Below are positions 62,299-64,000 of a stretch of 64,000 nt of DNA, one piece after another (positions within the stretch are counted from its first letter, which is position 1; each line of letters begins with the position of its first letter). Source of the stretch: Vibrio diazotrophicus. Its GTDB lineage: Bacteria; Pseudomonadota; Gammaproteobacteria; Enterobacterales; Vibrionaceae. The position numbers and the translations under genes are program-made. The notes beneath the pieces were generated by a model. The model was not told the origin of the DNA, ran no database searches, and was given only the letters and a program-made list of their open reading frames with translations. The stretch covers positions 1,798,001-1,862,000 of the forward strand of contig NZ_CP151842.1 in the NCBI RefSeq assembly GCF_038452265.1, read 5' to 3'.

Positions 62299-63658
62299 AC
62301 ACTAATCCATCCAATCGCAATAACACGGTAATCTCTGTGCCAAAACCAGCCTCACTGATTAACTCAAACTCACCGCCAATAAACTCGACTCGCTCACGCA
62401 TATTACGTAAACCTATGCCTCGTTTGTTAAGTGCTTCTTTAACGTTAAAACCAATACCATCATCCCTCACCATCAACTGAAGCATATTACCCATTTGATG
62501 GAGAATCACCGTTACCTTCTTCGCTTGTGAGTGTTTGCGAATATTATTTAGAGACTCCTGCACAACACGATATAAGGTTGTTGCCGCTTCTGACTTCAAT
62601 TTCTCTGGTTTGGTATCAAACAAGGTCTCGATTTGAATACTTGAGTGCGCCTGAAAATCTTCCAGTAGTGTCACAAGCGCGGCTTGCAAGCCAATATCGT
62701 CCAATGCACTAGGGCGTAAATTGTGCGAAATACGCCGGACTTCATTAATTGCTGTCATCAACGATTGCTGCGCTTTTTCAACATGCAAAACTAAGGCATC
62801 CCCTTGCAGTTTATGATCGAGCAGCTCTAAATGACATTTACTCGATACCAGTAACTGGTTGATGCCATCATGAAGTTCACGTGCCAAATGTTTCTTTTCA
62901 TCTTCCTGAAACATCACTGTTTTGTGTGCCAGTTCTTTTAAGTTCTTATCCGCAAGACGATGTTCATGAAGGTTAATCGCCAGCGTTAGCACAATAATCA
63001 CGGCCACTGTCACGGCCAGAATCACCATCACTGAGAAGAAGGTTGTCTCAATATTCTTATTTATCGCTGATTGCATCGACGCGACTTCTTGTCTTACGTC
63101 TTCAATATAAAGGCCAGTGCCAACCATCCATTGCCACTTATCCAGCCAAGCTACATAGCTAAGTTTAGGTACAATCTCTTTGGTTGAGGGCTTTTGCCAT
63201 AAATACTGATGAAAACCGCCGCCTGACTGAGCCTGAAAAAGCAGTGCTTCAATCAAGAAGTCTCCTTCTTTATCCTGCAAGCGCAGTAAATCCTGGCCGA
63301 TTAATTCTGGTTGGATTGGGTGAACTAAATTGACACCTTTACCATCGTAGGCAAAAAAGTATCCGTCAGAGCCATAACGAAGCTTAGTCAAAATGGCCTT
63401 CACTTCTTCTTGCGCTTGTTCTGTGGTTAAAGAATCGTTGTTATAGATATGAGCAATCGAATCCAGTGCGAGGTCCACACTGTCTTTAAGCGCTGTTTCA
63501 CGCGCTTTGATTAAATTGATGCGAAAAATTTCGACTTCACGCTGACCGAGTGTTTTCGCCTGATGAATAGAGATCCAACTAATACTTGCTGTCACAAGCA
63601 GCAGGGGCAATAACGTCAGCAGTATCAGTTTGGCTTTTAGAGGCATTCCGTTTCCCAA
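62282..63658 (-). CDS. Membrane histidine kinase with single-cache sensor (HisKA_3 type)
   Basis: 458 residues. Helices near residues 12-30 and 205-225 enclose a cache domain of the Cache_2 type (RYGSDGYFFAYDGKGVNLVHP, in pieces; YVAWLDKWQWMVGTGLYI), often specific for C2-C4 carboxylates. The dimerisation motif ARELHDGINQLLVS holds His263, and the ATPase region has NIRKHSQAKKVTV and DDGIGF. Gene order dctM-kinase-regulator on the same strand suggests a carboxylate-sensing system for TRAP uptake. The kinase and TRAP genes are separated by a terminator. Confidence 0.92.
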   Translation of the reverse strand: MGNGMPLKAKLILLTLLPLLLVTASISWISIHQAKTLGQREVEIFRINLIKARETALKDSVDLALDSIAHIYNNDSLTTEQAQEEVKAILTKLRYGSDGYFFAYDGKGVNLVHPIQPELIGQDLLRLQDKEGDFLIEALLFQAQSGGGFHQYLWQKPSTKEIVPKLSYVAWLDKWQWMVGTGLYIEDVRQEVASMQSAINKNIETTFFSVMVILAVTVAVIIVLTLAINLHEHRLADKNLKELAHKTVMFQEDEKKHLARELHDGINQLLVSSKCHLELLDHKLQGDALVLHVEKAQQSLMTAINEVRRISHNLRPSALDDIGLQAALVTLLEDFQAHSSIQIETLFDTKPEKLKSEAATTLYRVVQESLNNIRKHSQAKKVTVILHQMGNMLQLMVRDDGIGFNVKEALNKRGIGLRNMRERVEFIGGEFELISEAGFGTEITVLLRLDGLVYGKTN

Positions 63659-63669
63659 AGATCTCTATG

Positions 63670-63721
63670 CAAAAATAAAAACAGCTTACTGGCCGTCGAT
63701 AGTTCGACAATCAGTAAGCTG
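63670..63721 (-). terminator. Rho-independent terminator of the dctM operon
   Basis: On the minus strand CAGCTTACTG / CAGTAAGCTG pair, with inner GTCGA/TCGAC pairing, and are followed by TTTTTATTTTT, about 60 bases after the dctM stop. Confidence 0.9.
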
Positions 63722-63781
63722 CAATACTTTAGCAACTTCTAAGGTGTGTTTGACCAATTCGTTATACAACCAAGAATTGGA

Positions 63782-64000
63782 TCACATTCCGTAGAATTCA
63801 GGGAAGACTAAAATCGATACCAACACCAGTATTTGAATCGCGATAAATGGCATTACACCTCGATAAATATCCATAGTGGTGACCGATTTCGGGGCAACCC
63901 CTTTTAAATAGAACAGACTAAAACCAAATGGCGGAGTTAAGAACGATGTCTGCAAGTTCATCGCCACTAAGATACCAAACCACGTCATTTCAATACCAAG
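63782..64000 (-). CDS. dctM: TRAP transporter large permease DctM (C-terminal part only)
   Basis: The frame runs off the right window edge; 72 C-terminal residues are visible. TWFGILVAMNLQTSFLTPPFGF is the hallmark last-helix block of TRAP DctM subunits, which import C4-dicarboxylates and other acids together with a small DctQ and a periplasmic DctP. The remainder of the operon lies to the right on the minus strand. The adjacent cache-domain kinase fits carboxylate sensing. Substrate not predictable from the fragment. Confidence 0.92.
   Translation of the reverse strand, partial: LGIEMTWFGILVAMNLQTSFLTPPFGFSLFYLKGVAPKSVTTMDIYRGVMPFIAIQILVLVSILVFPEFYGM

Noticed and set aside
1..64000. CRISPR arrays, insertion sequences, prophage genes, rRNA and tRNA
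   Set aside because: I looked for regularly spaced repeats, transposase or integrase motifs and tRNA-like cloverleaf ends and saw none; a covariance-model tRNA scan would be decisive and could not be run.

Overview
The window looks like an ordinary chromosomal stretch from a marine gammaproteobacterium, almost certainly Vibrio or a close relative. I judge this from protein-level recognition (MglBAC, class I fumarase, SdaC/SdaA, TyrR with YcjX/YcjF, AsnS, AspC, a CosR-like MarR regulator beside a BCCT carrier) and from a gene order that, from memory, resembles chromosome I of Vibrio cholerae. About 54 protein genes are supported. I see no rRNA, tRNA, insertion sequence, integrase, CRISPR array or prophage. 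Both window edges cut a transporter gene: TctB at the left and a TRAP large permease (DctM) at the right.

Layout. 0-2 kb: tricarboxylate transporter tctB-tctA. 2.2-4.2 kb: dgkA-eptA, diacylglycerol recycling coupled to lipid A phosphoethanolamine addition. 4.3-10 kb: DUF3859 protein, LysE exporter with AraC regulator, orphan amino-acid binding protein, DUF6653 protein and an ABC-F ATPase. 10.3-13.9 kb: mglB-mglA-mglC galactose/glucose importer with two LacI-type operators. 14.4-15.2 kb: a NifX-like protein paired with an NqrM-like four-cysteine membrane protein. 15.3-19.3 kb: SMR pump, then a cache-domain histidine kinase with an HD-GYP response regulator. 19.7-22.8 kb: NUDIX, sugar-efflux MFS and three small poorly characterised genes. 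22.9-26.2 kb: DASS carrier with a cyclic-nucleotide-domain kinase and a stand-alone receiver. 26.5-32.2 kb: tyrR-GNAT-HD-DUF2947 and ycjX-ycjF, all on the minus strand. 32.6-39.3 kb: fumA, pabB, CoA-type NUDIX, sdaC-sdaA. 39.5-44.1 kb: macA-macB-outer-membrane factor tripartite efflux. 44.2-48.8 kb: fdhD-lysR divergent from a YdeP-type molybdopterin oxidoreductase, with two perfect FNR-type boxes between. 49-56 kb: queD, a chemoreceptor with a haem-binding motif, asnS, small unknown genes and aspC. 56.4-64 kb: cNMP/CBS/DUF294 protein with a DnaQ-like exonuclease, BCCT carrier divergent from a CosR-like regulator, a NarL-type two-component pair and dctM.

Functionally the window is dominated by nutrient uptake (tricarboxylates, galactose, dicarboxylates, serine, compatible solutes) coupled to dedicated sensory systems, plus envelope defence (eptA, macAB, SMR, ABC-F). 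The least explained parts are the NifX/NqrM-like pair, the DASS-kinase-receiver operon, the haem-motif chemoreceptor, the CTTAAG-box-preceded small exported protein, and the structured leader of asnS. No wholly new defence or mobile system is visible.
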